Source: Begonia masoniana (lineage: Eukaryota > Streptophyta > Magnoliopsida > Cucurbitales > Begoniaceae). From it: DNA of 64,000 nucleotides. Below the pieces are notes generated by a model. It was not told where the DNA came from. It made no database searches and was given only the letters and a program-made list of their open reading frames with translations. This document shows positions 33,618-45,071 of the stretch, in pieces; the first letter of the stretch is position 1; every line of letters starts with the position of its first letter. The position numbers and the translations under genes were made by a program. The stretch is from contig CM039509.1 of assembly GCA_022432975.1 (NCBI GenBank), positions 16,898,324-16,962,323 of the forward strand. Reading direction: 5' to 3'.

Positions 33618-35939
33618 TTGGATAGCTCCCTTAGGGTGAGAGAAATCAGATCGGTTTGGTTTTCCAAACCCATTTGGTTGCCCAAAACCGAGGCACCAAA
33701 ACTGGGTGCTTGCTGTTCTTCATTTTGGTTTGTTGTTCTTACTGTTTTTGCTTTTCATCTTGTTTTATTTTCTTACAAAAATGATTTCCAGAATGTTTAT
33801 TAGTTGTCTGCAACTTTAAGCTAGATTTTTTGAAAAGTATTCCACCATTTTCGTGTTGCTTATTTTCCTCCCTCTTTTGGTAGAACATTGGCTAACCAAC
33901 TTTGTACTTGCTGTTTTTCTTTCTCTTTTGGTTTTGCTGACTTGGCTGTTGTGTATCTTACTTTTCCAGCACTTAAGAACATGTTGTTATAATCACAGAT
34001 CTGAGCATTAAGAAATAGGTTTGATTAACATCATTCCGTGTCTGGTTTAGTGGTTTAAGTTGTTGTTTTTCAAAAGAAAATAATTTCAGAAATTGTTGTG
34101 TTGTTTTAGTGTTCTAGTTTAATGCTGTTTGCATCTTTAAATCCGAGCTTCATATTTATAATGTGCTGTTTTGGTAGTACATTAATCTGCTGAGAATATT
34201 TACCTTTTCATTTGAATTACATTGGTAAAGTAAAATGTTGCTAAAAGGAGTAAAAGCTAGTTAAAGTACACAACCTAACTTGACAACTACTTTTGGTGTT
34301 GCTTTATGTCGCTTTCACTATAGGTTTAATTAATAACGTTCTGTTGATAAGCTAATTAGTTACATCTTCATGTTTGGATTATATATAACAAGTTCACTAA
34401 GATGTTAAAGAGCATGTACGAATCGGTTGCCATTAATTAGTGGATTTTAAATCTTTTTAGTTAGTGAATTTGACCTTTCTCGCTTAAAACAGCCATAACT
34501 TTGGCTACGAGTGTCCGATTTTTACATGCCACCTATCAAATTGAAGCTCTCGAAAATCTCTACAATGGTCATCATGTTTCTTTAGTGTTTGTTTCCTTCT
34601 TGTGATATTTATGTCTTTTTCAATTTTTTTTTTAAGTTTGTTTTATTTGGTCTGTTGTTTTATTGTTTTTGGTTTGTTCTGGTGTTTTTCATATCCAGCA
34701 CGTCGTATTATTTAACATAGTCATCTGTAATTTCCTGCTTTGTCACTTGTGTGCTATCAATTTTGTTTGTTGATGCTATTCTGTTGGGGTGATATCGTAG
34801 CATGAGAGTCTATCAATTTGCAGCCTGAAATGTCATACTTGTTCTGTTAGTTGGTAGTAATTGTTTGGTTCTTAAGCTGAAAATATAGCTACAAACTAAA
34901 ACTCCTTATCAGCATGGAACCTTATCAGTAAAACATGAATCTGTTTGAATTCTAATATGCTTACTTGATTTTATTGTGCTGTTATTTACTTGTGTTTTAG
35001 TTTAAAGTTATTGTGGTTCTTGTTTAAAATCACATTTAGCTAACCAAGTTGTTTGATTGTTGTTTTTGTTTAAATTTCTGAATGTCTTTTATGGAATCAA
35101 AAGCATGGATTTGTCTTCCGTTCAAACATAAATCTATATCATTTGAAGCATGATTCTGATTTTTTTTTTTTATCCAAGTCTGTTGCCAGTTTAGAAATCT
35201 TAGTTTGGTCCTGTTTTATAGCTTAAAAGGTAGTAATCTATTCTGTTAATTAGTAGCTTAAATTGTTTAAACACAAAAAGAAGGAAAAACTGTTCTGTGT
35301 TGTCAAAACCGATAGCATTTCTTGTTCTGTCTTGTTCGGTTTTCTTTTTTTGGGATTACTGTTCTATTTTCTATTGTTATTCTGCTTTGTTACTTAGGCA
35401 ATTTCTGTTTCTGCTGATTGATAAAGTTATTTATTGTTCTATCGATTTACAGCATATGTTCTGTGTCTTATGTGTCTTTAATTGGTTATGTTTCTACGCG
35501 TAAATGAAGGTAATTCCCATGCAAAACCAACATATATTCTGCTTGTGAACTAGTGTGTTGCATCTCTGTTTTGGTTTCTAGTTATGCATCATTAAAGTCA
35601 CTGTCTTGCTTTGTTCTTTCCTTAAATTAAGTCAAACTCCATGAATGAACTGCATCATTATTGAACACCATTGATAAACGATATTTGTTGTGATGTGTAG
35701 TTTCTGGAATTGATCTAGTATAATTGAAATTCAGAATATCTATCTTGCCTTCCATTGTCTGACCGAAATTCGGTAATCATTTGAGTACCCAAAAAACGTC
35801 ATTTAGGCCCTCAAAAATGCGTTTCAAAATTTTTGGATTGGAATTCTAGTTAGGTTCACTATTTTTCCCATTCCTAACACTTAGGATCAACTTAATTCTA
35901 ATTAACATCTTCCTTCCTAAGACTTTAGAAATCACATGA
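33618..35939 (+). other. Untranslated leader of CRL copy 2
   Basis: About 2.3 kb, T-rich, without supported genes. Collinear with 16979-19122 up to about 35760; the last 180 bases before gag occur only here. Confidence 0.8.
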
Positions 35940-36990
35940 ATGAAGACTAGAAGTGCAATTAACCAAGAGTCAAACCAAGATATGAATCACAAACCGAACT
36001 TGGGCAAGAACCTTCCCCAACCAAATTTACGAGGAGAGTCTAGCATGCAAGGACAATTGGACGGCCTTAGCAGAGAAGTTAACCTTATACGCCAACAACT
36101 AAAAGACTTAACCCTTATCATGAAACACATAATAGAAGTCCTTAGTATGAGAAGTCCAAATGAAGCATTCAGAGAACCCCCACCCCCGGCCCCACCTAGA
36201 TTTAGACCTGCGAATCCTAGGAGCCAATTTCAAGAAACAAATCCCACCTCGGACAAAGAAAGACCTGAGTATCCTAGGAGAAGAAACCCGTTTTACGAGA
36301 AGGACGAAGAATGGACCTTAGATGGGGAAGAGACTTTTCGGCCAAGTAGACGAAAGGACTACGAGGACCTTAGAATTGTAAAGTTACATATACCCCCATT
36401 TGATGGCACATGCGATGGAGATACCTTCCTATAATGGATGGATAAGGTAGAAAAGGTCTTTGACTACTATGAGTACTCTGATAAAGTAAAGTTCCAGTTA
36501 GTATCCGTAGAGCTATCGGGATATGCGGCCCTCTGGTGGTCCAATATCAAGCTCCAAAGACGACGGATAGGAGATACTTCCATTACTACATGGAGAACAA
36601 TGAAGTCACTCATGACTAAGAGGTTCATACCCACCCATTACCGTCAAGATCTATTCCTTCAAATTCAAAACCTACGACAAGGAACTCGATCCATTGTGAC
36701 ATAGGAGATCCAGTTGAGGCTTACCTAGCCGAATTTGAAACTCTAAGGATAAGAGTAGATATGGAAGAACCTGATGAGCAAGGTATTGCTAGATTCATTT
36801 GAGGATTGAATAGAGACATAGGAGATCCAGTTGAAATACACCCCGTAGAGTCCTTAGATGCAATAGTTCATATGGCCATGACGATTGAGCGACAGTTCAA
36901 TAGAAAGAGAAAATCCACCTACCCTTCTAAGTTTACCCCCCCCCCCCCCCCCAATTCCACCCAAAGTCACCCCTAAGCCACACGTGCCAA
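35940..36990 (+). pseudogene. gag: gag of CRL copy 2
   Basis: Capsid gene. ATG at 35940 (MKTRSAINQESNQDMNHK). The N-terminal third is proline- and arginine-rich; the capsid part has YAALWWSNIKLQRRR and MKSLMTKRFIPTHYRQDLFL, matching NA1 and NA2. One in-frame TAA at 36432-36434 and a stop near 36704 break it. A roughly 23-base stretch near 36695-36717 repeats sequence from 36806-36830 and shifts the frame. A run of 18 or so C at about 36937-36954 is a second damage point. Downstream, the frame to the zinc knuckle recovers at about 36955. Confidence 0.83.
36937..36954 (+). repeat. Poly-C run in CRL gag
   Basis: Uninterrupted run of C between TTTACC and AATTCCACCC, in a proline-coding stretch. 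Prone to length errors in copying and sequencing. Confidence 0.9.
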
Positions 36991-37256
36991 TCAAGCCATT
37001 TGACAAGGCTGAAGAAAAGAAGCCTTTTAACCACAGTTGGCCACTTAAGGAGTCAAGTAGCAAAACCTTAGTCGATAAAGCCAACCCACTTACAGTGAGA
37101 GAAATCAAGTGTTATAATTGTCAAGGTCTGGGTCATTATATGACTCAATGTTCGAATCGACGGGTGATGATTATCAAGGAAGATACGGGAGAAGTTGAGA
37201 GTGAGGATGACCACGAGGTAGGAGTAAAGGACAAAGATGTCGAGGAGAGTGACTGA
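36990..37256 (+). pseudogene. nucleocapsid zinc knuckle of CRL copy 2
   Basis: A basic and proline-rich linker, then CYNCQGLGHYMTQC (37110-37151), a complete C-X2-C-X4-H-X4-C knuckle for RNA binding, then an acidic stretch (EVESEDDHEVGVKDKDVEES) ending at TGA 37254-37256. The protease-RT frame overlaps from 37237, so a one-base frame change separates them. It may be damage or a relic of a frame-shift arrangement; the acidic linker of NA1 and NA2 stays in one frame, which favours damage. Confidence 0.8.
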
Positions 37257-39124
37257 GGACGAAGTCGTTCGTGCTCTTGAGGGACCCTTGTTGATGGTTA
37301 GGAGACGAGTCCTTGTGACTAAAAATTCAGAAGAAGATTGCCAACGTGAGAGTATTTTTCATAGTAGATGTGTTATCAAGGATAAGATATGCTCTTTAAT
37401 TAAAGATGGAGGAAGTTGTGCCAACGTGGCATCTGACGAGTTAGTTAAGAAGTTAGGATTAGAGACAACTATGCATCCCCACCCTTATAAGTTACGATGG
37501 TTAGATGATAGGGATGATGTTAAGGTCTCTCGACAAGTGAGAGTAGATTTTGCTATGGAAAAATATCACGATTCTGTTTTATGCGATGTCGTGCCCATGA
37601 GTGTTAGCCACTTGCTTCTTGGACTACCCTGGCAATTTGGTCGAAGAGTGAACCACGATGGATATTCTAACTACTATTTCCTTAAGCTTAGTGGTAAAAC
37701 AATTAAGTTAGCACCTTTGACCCCCAAGGAAATATCCAAAGACGATGCCGCTAGAAAAGAAGCAAAGAATAAAGCAAATCTTTTTATGACTAGATTGGAG
37801 ATAGAGGCATCGGTGCTTCGAGGAGATCCCATGATCCTTATACTATTTCGAGATAGAGTTATGGAGCTTGGAGTAATCCCTGACCCTGTAAAGAAGTTGC
37901 TCAATCAATTCCAAGATGTGTTTCCTGAGGAACTACCCCAACGATTACCACCTGTACGTGGTATAGAACATCAAATTGATCTCATCCCCGGGGCCACACT
38001 ACCTAATAGACCGGCTTATAGAATGAACCCCGAGGAGACCAAGAAACTCCAAGATCAAGTCCAAGATTTATTGGATAAAGGATACATACGAGATTCCATG
38101 AGCCCCTGTGCAGTTCCCTCACTTCTGGTACCCAAGAAAGACGGCACAATGTGGATGTGCGTTGATAGTAGAGTCGTGAATCAAATCACCGTAAAGTATA
38201 GATACCCCATTCCTAGGCTCGAGGATATGTTGGATGAGCTCAGTGGAGCCTCAATATTTTCTAAGGCGGACCTTAAGAGTGGTTACCACCAAATTAGAAT
38301 GAAAGAAGGTGACAAGTGGAAGACGACATTTAAGACTAAGTACGGGCTTTTTGAGTGGATGGTGATGCCCTTCGGGTTATCTAACGCGCCCAGTAACTTC
38401 GTGAGACTTATGCACCACGTGCTGAAAGATTTCCTAGGAAAATTTATTGTTGTTTATTTTGACGATATTTTGGTGTACAGTCTAGACCTCCCACAACACC
38501 TCAACCATCTTAGTGTACTTTTCCAAACCCTACGAAAAGCTCAATTATTTGGAAATTTAAGCAAATGCTCATTCGCACAAGTTAAAGTTTATTTCCTAGA
38601 GTTTGTCATTTCTAAAGATGGCATTGAGGCCGATGTTGACAAGATCAAGGCCATTAAGGATTGGCCTACCCCCAACTCTTTAACCGAATTATGTAGCTTC
38701 CATGGTCTGGCCTCTTTTTAGCAGAGGTTCATAAAAGACTTTAGTTCAATAGTCTCCCCGCTCACTGATTGCACTAAGAAGGGAAAAGAGTTTACTTGGA
38801 CAACGGTTTGTCAAAAGAGCTTTGAGCTAATCAAGGACAAGTTAGGCCACTCGCCAGTGTTAGCACTCCCCGATTTTAACAAGGTATTTGAAATTAAGAG
38901 TGATGCTTCTGGAGTTGGCATTGGAGCCGTGCTCATGCAAGAGGGAAAACCCATTGCGTACTTTAGTAAGAAACTGAAAGGAGCCATGCTAAACTACTCC
39001 ACGTACGATAAAGAATTTTATGCTGTTATTAGAGCATTGGAGCATTGGCAGCACTACCTCTTGTCCAAAGAATTTCTTATCAATACTGACCATCAATCTT
39101 TACGATATATCAAGGGTCAGCACA
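37237..39124 (+). pseudogene. pol: protease, reverse transcriptase and RNase H of CRL copy 2
   Basis: One frame, with a single TAG at 38719-38721 where FYxRF is expected. Protease: DGG triad (KDGGSCANVASDELV) near 37400 and CDVVPMSVSHLLLGLPW. RT: GYIRDSMSPCAVPSLLVPKK, then FSKADLKSGYHQIRMKEGD, LFEWMVMPFGLSNAP, and the catalytic YFDDILVYS near 38455. The connection follows with KDGIEADVDKIKAIKDWPTP. RNase H starts near 38880 with [20 protein letters not shown], then [19 protein letters not shown] and [12 protein letters not shown]. Here LTR-I is inserted; removing it and one target copy keeps the frame, so that insertion is not itself a frameshift. The enzymes copy RNA into DNA in the particle. 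Confidence 0.88.
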
Positions 39125-41680
39125 TGTAATATCTGGCCTGTACGGATTTTTGGAATTAATATATTATTCAATATTTTATTATATGAAGGCATTTTTGGTA
39201 AATATGTCAAATCAAGTCGGTTTTGCAAACGGAAAGCTTCATTACGACCCTAACGAATAATAAGAATTTTAGGGAAATTTGGAGAACTTTCGGAGTTATA
39301 ACGCTATATTCCGAGTAATTACCTTTATCGTAATGAAAATGACGTTTTAGTAAAAATAGTAAACGAGGTCCGTTTTGCGAACGGACAGTTTTAATAAAGC
39401 CCTGGTGATAATTATGAGTTGTTGGCAAAATATGGAATTTTCGAGAATCCGAATCGTTGGACGATTAACGAAACGAACGACGAAACGAATAGAATTAAGT
39501 GAGAAGGGCAAAATGGTAATTTGCAAAACCAATTTAATATAACATTACAATTCTCTCTTTTCCCTCACATTTTCTTCTTCTCTCTGGCGTTCACGAACAG
39601 AGAAGAAACTTCTCTCTTGGCCGCCGACGCCGATCGACGATCCGACCTCCGTTCGACCTCCGTTCGTTCCGATTTCTTTACGGTTTCTCCGCCTCTCGCT
39701 ATCCTAGGTATGCAACTTTGGTCTTTGAGCGTTTATTTCGAGTTTTACGGAGATTTAGTTAATTAGGGTTTCGATCGATTTTCGTTAAAAACGCGAATTA
39801 GGGTTCATAATTAATAGGTTAGCCGTGATTAGATATATATTGAACATATCGGACGTTATTGGACGAAAATAAACCAATTTGTGAAAAAGTATAAATTTGT
39901 GAATTTTCGAGTTTTCGGAAATAACTCGTCATTGGAATTTCAAGTATTCGAGCATTTAATAACGTTCTAAATACTTCGATTAGTTAAGTTGGAATTTTAG
40001 GAAATTCATTAGTTAAGGATTTCGTAATTTGGACGTTTATAGTTTAAATTGGTTTTAACTACGAATATCGTGTTTTCCTCAGACACACGACTCCCGTGAT
40101 CGAAGCTTGAGATTCTACGCGCCCAAGGTAAGTTTTCGTGAATTACTCTGACCAATCGGTCTACACCATACTTCGATGTCGTATCGAGGATCCCTAAGGA
40201 ATTGTTTGCTTTAAATCGCTTTCGGTTGGGTAGTTAGGTTTAAATTGTTTAAAGGTTACTCTATTTTGGTCTTGATGGTATATATGTTGATTGTTTACTT
40301 TCTGTCTATATCTGTTCATGCATCACGTATTTCAAATGTCATGAAAACGAATTTCTGCACGCGTTTTAAGAAAAGAAATGAACATCTGTAATTAATCTAC
40401 GTAATCTGTATCTGGTTACGCGAGATGGGGCTCAGGCATGGCTGTAGGGTTTGTGAGCATGTACCCCCCCCCTTTAAATCGAAAGTGGTAGTCCGACCGC
40501 GGGATGTATCCTTTCCATTTATAGGGCTGATATCTCGGTAACAATCTGTCTGCGATGTAATGAATCTGTATCTGTATATGAATCTGAAATCTGCATGTTT
40601 TCTGAATGGCATACGCACGCACGCATCTGCATTTACGTAGCTTACTGAGATTTAAATATCTCATATGTGTCTGTATGGTGTAGGTGACGTTCTAGGTTAC
40701 GTTGACCCAGGTGAGGATGATATTCCTCCTCCTGATGTAGGAGCAGCTGATGGATGATGCTCGTGGGAGTGCGCTGGGTAGTCGAGGCGCGATATGACCC
40801 GTGGGGATGTATGTATGGACTCTGGGGTTATTTTGAGATGTTTTGAACTGATAATCGTATAGAATATTTAGGTTGTTTGGATCTGGATAGGGATTAGATA
40901 ACGCTTTGGTTTAACCAGTTTTGATAAACGTTATGAAATGTTTTGGTTTAAATGTTTAAGTTAAATGAAAATGTTTTGAAATGTTGTTTGTAGGTTGTTA
41001 CGGATAGCTCGGTTTTTAGAGCTATCCACGCAGTTGGACTTCGTAAAGTCCGCTGCAAGTGGAAGAGAATTGTAAAAGGGTTACTCTCTGGAATCGGATT
41101 CCAGAGAGATGAAAGTTTGAAATTTTGAAACGTTGTTGTGAGTATAGGCGTGATGTAATAGGATTTTGCTCTCTGGAATTCAGATTTCCAGAGAGCTAAT
41201 TGATGTGTTTGTGAAGCATGAAGTGTTGAGGAGAATTGTCGATGAAGTGTTGGAGTGTTTGAAGGAGGGGATCGCTGCATTGTGTGCAGCGATCGATCTC
41301 TGTTGCAGAGCAGAGATCGATCGCTGGTGCTATGAAGCAATGCAGCGATCGATCTCTGCTGCAGCGCAGAGATCGATCGCTGCCTCGGCGCAGCGATGCA
41401 GCGACCAGTCGCTGCACTGGTCGCTGCCTCTAATTTCAGGGCCTGGACAGTTTTGCCCCCTTTCTTCTGCGTGGTTTTTAAATGTTTTTATTAAATGTTT
41501 TGAAGTTTTATTAAATAGTTTTAGTTTATGTTTTAAATGATTTACCAAACCAATTTTGATTTCGATTCCGGTTTCGGTTTCGATTTCAATTCTGCTTAAC
41601 GTCAAGTTTTAAAGTTTAAAAATAAAAAAAAATAAAAAAAATAATACGGAAATTACAGGTACGGTATTAGGGGTGTTACA
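39125..41680 (+). mobile_element. Solo LTR-I, 2556 bp
   Basis: Starts TGTAATATCTGG and ends GGTGTTACA, inside the RNase H/integrase junction, flanked by GCACA (39120-39124 and 41681-41685). Features: poly-C near 40465, CTCTGG...CCAGAG inverted repeats near 41085-41200, and two near-perfect hairpins at 41286-41327 and 41342-41383. The 3' part resembles LTR-J in layout. Short frames inside show nothing recognisable. Confidence 0.93.
41286..41383 (+). repeat. Two adjacent 42-base hairpins in LTR-I
   Basis: First: arms 41286-41302 and 41311-41327 (16 of 17 pairs). Second: arms 41342-41358 and 41367-41383 (17 of 17 pairs, loop CTGCAGCG). Arm core GCAGCGATCGATCTCTG. The next bases continue with CAGCGATGCAGCGACCAGTC and its partial inverse. 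Confidence 0.9.
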
Positions 41681-43097
41681 GCACAAGTTTAACAAGAGGC
41701 ATGCTAAGTGGGTAGAATTTTTGGAGAGGTTTGCGTATATTCTGAAGTATGTGAAAGGGAAAAATAATGTAGTCGCCGATGCACTTTCGAGGAAACGCAT
41801 TCTCCTTACCGAGCTAGGGACTCTATTCTTTAGATTTGAATGGATCAAGCATAATTACGAATTTGACCTTGACTTTGGATCTTATTACACCAAGTGCGAG
41901 GAAAAGGCTGAAGGAGAATATCGACTTATGGACGGCTATTTACTAAGGGCGGGAAAATTATGTATACCGCAAGGAAGCATGAGGCGAGGTCTTGTAAAAG
42001 AAGCCCATTGTGGAGGATTAGCGAGTCATTTCTGGGAGAAGAAGACCCTCGATATGCTTAAGGAACACTTCTTTTGGCCACATATGAAAAGAGACGTGCA
42101 CCGCATGGTGGAGACATGTGTCGTGTGCAAGAAAGCCAAGAGCAAGGTTCTACCACAAGGCTTGATATATGCCCTTACTCATTCCTTCGCACCCTTGGAC
42201 TGAAGTTAGTATGGACTTCATTTTGGGATTGCCACGAACTGCTCGTAATAAGGATTCGATCGTGGTGGTTGTGGACCATTTATCTAAGATGGCACATTTC
42301 ATTCCTTGTGCAAAAACGGATGACGCCTTTTCTGTAGCTGACCTATTTTTCAAAGAAATCGTTCGCCTACATGGTATACCGCATTCCATAGTGTCGGACC
42401 GAGACACTAAATTTTTAAGCTCCTTCTAGATCATTTTTGTGGAAGAAGTTGGGGATGAAGCTATGTTTTAGCACATATTTCCACTCCCAAACTGATTGGC
42501 AGACGAAAGTTGTTAACAGGACCTGAGGCTCCCTCTTATGCAGTATTGTAGGGAAGAAACTATCCAGTTGGGATGTAGTCCTTCCTGGATTGGAATTTTC
42601 CTACAATCACACCCTTCATTCCACTACTAAGTAAACGCCCTTTGAGGTTGCCTATGGATTTAACCCATCTACACTGTTGGACCTTGTTCCGTTACCCATT
42701 AATGAACTGGCCAACCCATCAGGAGCAAAAAAGGCGGAACAGATTAAGAAATTACATGAGAACGTGCGTCAAGCCATCGAGAAGAGAAATGCGAGCGTGG
42801 CTAAACGAGTAAACAAAGGCCGAAAAGAGGTTATCTTCAATGAAGGAGATTTGGTTTGGTTGCACCTACGAAAAGATAGATTCCCCGACAAAAGAAAATC
42901 TAAGCTTCCTCGTACGGATGGACCCTTCAAGGTGTTGCAGCAAATCAATAACAACGCTAGATTGAACTGCTTGGAGATTACAGAGTATCGACAACATTCA
43001 ATGTCATGGACCTATCACCCTATATAAGCTATCAAGAAAACTCCGAGAGGCTTGAATTAAAGGATTTTAGGTCAAATCTGCAATCACCTGGGGAGGA
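41681..43097 (+). pseudogene. pol: RNase H tail and integrase of CRL copy 2
   Basis: Resumes as HKFNKRHAKWVEFLERFAYI, then VVADALSRKR (end of RNase H). The integrase zinc finger (H2C2) has AHCGGLASH and CVVCKKAK near 42005-42130. Core: [11 protein letters not shown] (first D, near 42210) and [10 protein letters not shown] (second D, near 42395). A frame change near 42160 and a stop at 42427-42429 break it; the third acidic residue region (about 42430-42670) is in mixed frames. The C-terminal part is open at 42677-43027 (NKGRKEVIFNEGDLVWLHLR, DGPFKVLQQI). A further frame from 43006 crosses the polypurine tract GGGGAGGA into the LTR, ending at 43281. Integrase joins cDNA to the chromosome. Confidence 0.85.
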
Positions 43098-44085
43098 TGA
43101 TGTGCCCCGTAGGCCAATTACACAATCCAAGACCCGAGTCCATAATTTGACTAACACACTTGTCTCTTTTGCAGGTCATGGTTCGTGTGAAGACTTGGAG
43201 GACACCGTGGACGACTTGAAGTGGGAGATTAAAGCTGGAGACGTTGACCAACCAAAGCATCTCCTCATGTGGAAAGACTAAAGAGGCACCTTAATGCTCA
43301 CATGGGAATTTGTCTTCCCGAGCTTTGATATTTGTTGCTTTTTTGAAATTTCAAACTTATTGGCAAACGTTGGCCTTCTTTTTTAAGCTTTATTAGATGC
43401 ATGTTAGGATTACATGGATGTTAGGATTAGATGAATGATAGGATTAGTTGGTGGCTTCGTTTGTCCCATTAAAGTTGAAGACATGGCTCAAGCCCACATG
43501 ATGACCCATCATTCCCCTTCCAAGCCCAATCCCAAGCCCAAGCCCACCATTAGGTCTATATATTCATGGCATTGGTGTTTGTAACTTTTTTTTTGGTTGA
43601 TTTATGAGCACCCACGGATTTCTCTCTCAAAAGAAGAAGAAGCTTGGAGCAAGGAGCTTCCAAGGTAAGCTCGGTTGACAACAACCGAGGGGTTGCGCCC
43701 CCGAACCATTCTTCTAGCTTGGTAGCTCCCACCTCCTTCTCCACTCTTTTGAGAGTGGAAAACAACAAGGAGTGGTTGTAACCTATTCCTTGAATCGAGT
43801 TATCTTCCTTGGAAGAAAACTCTTGCCGAAAGCTCCATAATAGCACTCATCGGCCGATTCTAGGAAAATATTCATAACTCATCGAAATCAACGAATCTAT
43901 ACCAAAAATTTCATCTGCACACATCTCACTCACTACACAATACTCACCTAAAATTTCGTTAAATTCCAAGCACGTTTGATCTTTCGTTTGCCCTATTTCT
44001 TCTCGGATTTGTCGATTTTGTGTCACCCGGGAACTAACGATCTTCTTCAAGTTCTTGAGTCCTATTTGCAAGTCGGAGCTAAACA
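43098..44085 (+). mobile_element. 3' LTR of CRL copy 2 (full length)
   Basis: 988 bp, TGATGTGCCCCG...GCTAAACA, followed by GATGG. TATATAT at 43557-43563. TTTTGCAG/G ends at 43174. The first 184 bases are in frame with the upstream integrase tail. Confidence 0.87.
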
Positions 44086-44090
44086 GATGG

Positions 44091-45066
44091 CGCGGGCACA
44101 AGCTGGACCGTTGGATTTGGCGCGCATCAGGTACATCAGGCGCGCGGGATGAAGCTGCATCGTTGGATGGCGCACATGCTGGTGTATCTCCACCGCTCAT
44201 CAGGCGCGCCACGAATCACGCCCCAAAACCATTGATCACCCCCTGCGCCCAGCGATGCCAGCCATCTGATCAGGCGCCAAGGATCCAGCGGAGCACGTTC
44301 CTCTTAGTCGCTGATTGCACCCGCGTGCCTCACTCTCGGCCCTTGGATTGGCGTGCACGGATTGCTGCATTTTTGGCCGCCGATTGCACATCATCAATGG
44401 CTCACATTTCTTCCTTCCATTTTTGCCAAACCCTCATACAACTTTTGCACATTTATGAAATTTCTATTTCTCTAACTCCGTGTTAGAAGAACCTTCTGGT
44501 GTTTCCTCGATTACTATCGAGTGAAGTGGTCGTCCATTGCTATCCTATCTCAAAGGTTGCTAGGCTAGCTCTTATTTTTCCTCATCTTGCTCTCTTGAGA
44601 GTAAGGGATTGGAGGAAGAAAACCTAGGCCTACGGTAGTCATTTTCCTTTGAGAAAACGTGCACCCGAGAGCTCAAACGTAAGATAGCTCCTCGGGTCTG
44701 CCAAAGGTATTTCCATTTCCTTCATTTCCATCACATTTCCACACACACCTCACCTTTAAATTCGGCCCTCACCATTCACACACTTCACTTTACTTTATTG
44801 CAATTTTCTTCATCTTTTAGTATTTCTTCTTCTCGGCCATATTCTTTCTTCTCTTCATCTCTTTCTTTGTTTTTCTTCTTTGTTTCATGCCCTCATAATG
44901 CACACATTAATTGGCCATCGTCACACACCATCACCTCCTTTTTCTTGCTTCATTTTCATCACCATCTTCTATCTATTAATATCGGTTTTTGCTTAATCAC
45001 TTAACGCCCAGGCACTTGAATATTTTGTGGCTATTACACGGCTCTTTCCTAAGGACCACCGTGTCA
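44091..45066 (+). mobile_element. 3' LTR of NA2 copy 2, right part
   Basis: Continues the NA2 LTR from CGCGGGCACAAGC to GTGTCA. About 42 bases including the TATAAATG box are missing near 44433 relative to the 5' LTR. Followed by CATTG, the target duplication of the whole element. Confidence 0.87.
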
Positions 45067-45071
45067 CATTG

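Larger units (their letters stand above)
33048..44085 (+). mobile_element. CRL copy 2: Ty3/Gypsy element with full pol, CRM-like
   Basis: 5' LTR 33048-33603 (internally deleted), primer site 33606-33617, long leader, gag, protease, RT, RNase H, solo LTR-I insertion (39125-41680), integrase, polypurine tract 43090-43097 and 3' LTR 43098-44085. Flanked by GATGG (33043-33047 and 44086-44090). This is the only copy with pol in this set of related families, so it represents the likely enzyme source for NA1 and NA2 in the past. LTR start TGATG and pol type suggest the CRM chromovirus group; this is from memory, not a search. Confidence 0.88.
24679..45066 (+). mobile_element. NA2 copy 2: non-autonomous element, complete but interrupted
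   Basis: Both ends are preserved: 5' LTR 24679-26170 and 3' LTR in two parts (32618-33047 and 44091-45066), flanked by CATTG at 24674-24678 and 45067-45071. It is interrupted by solo LTR-F (28957-31749) and the CRL element (33048-44085). Without these insertions it would be about 6.5 kb, with gag, protease and the unknown region but no RT, RNase H or integrase. Confidence 0.9.
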
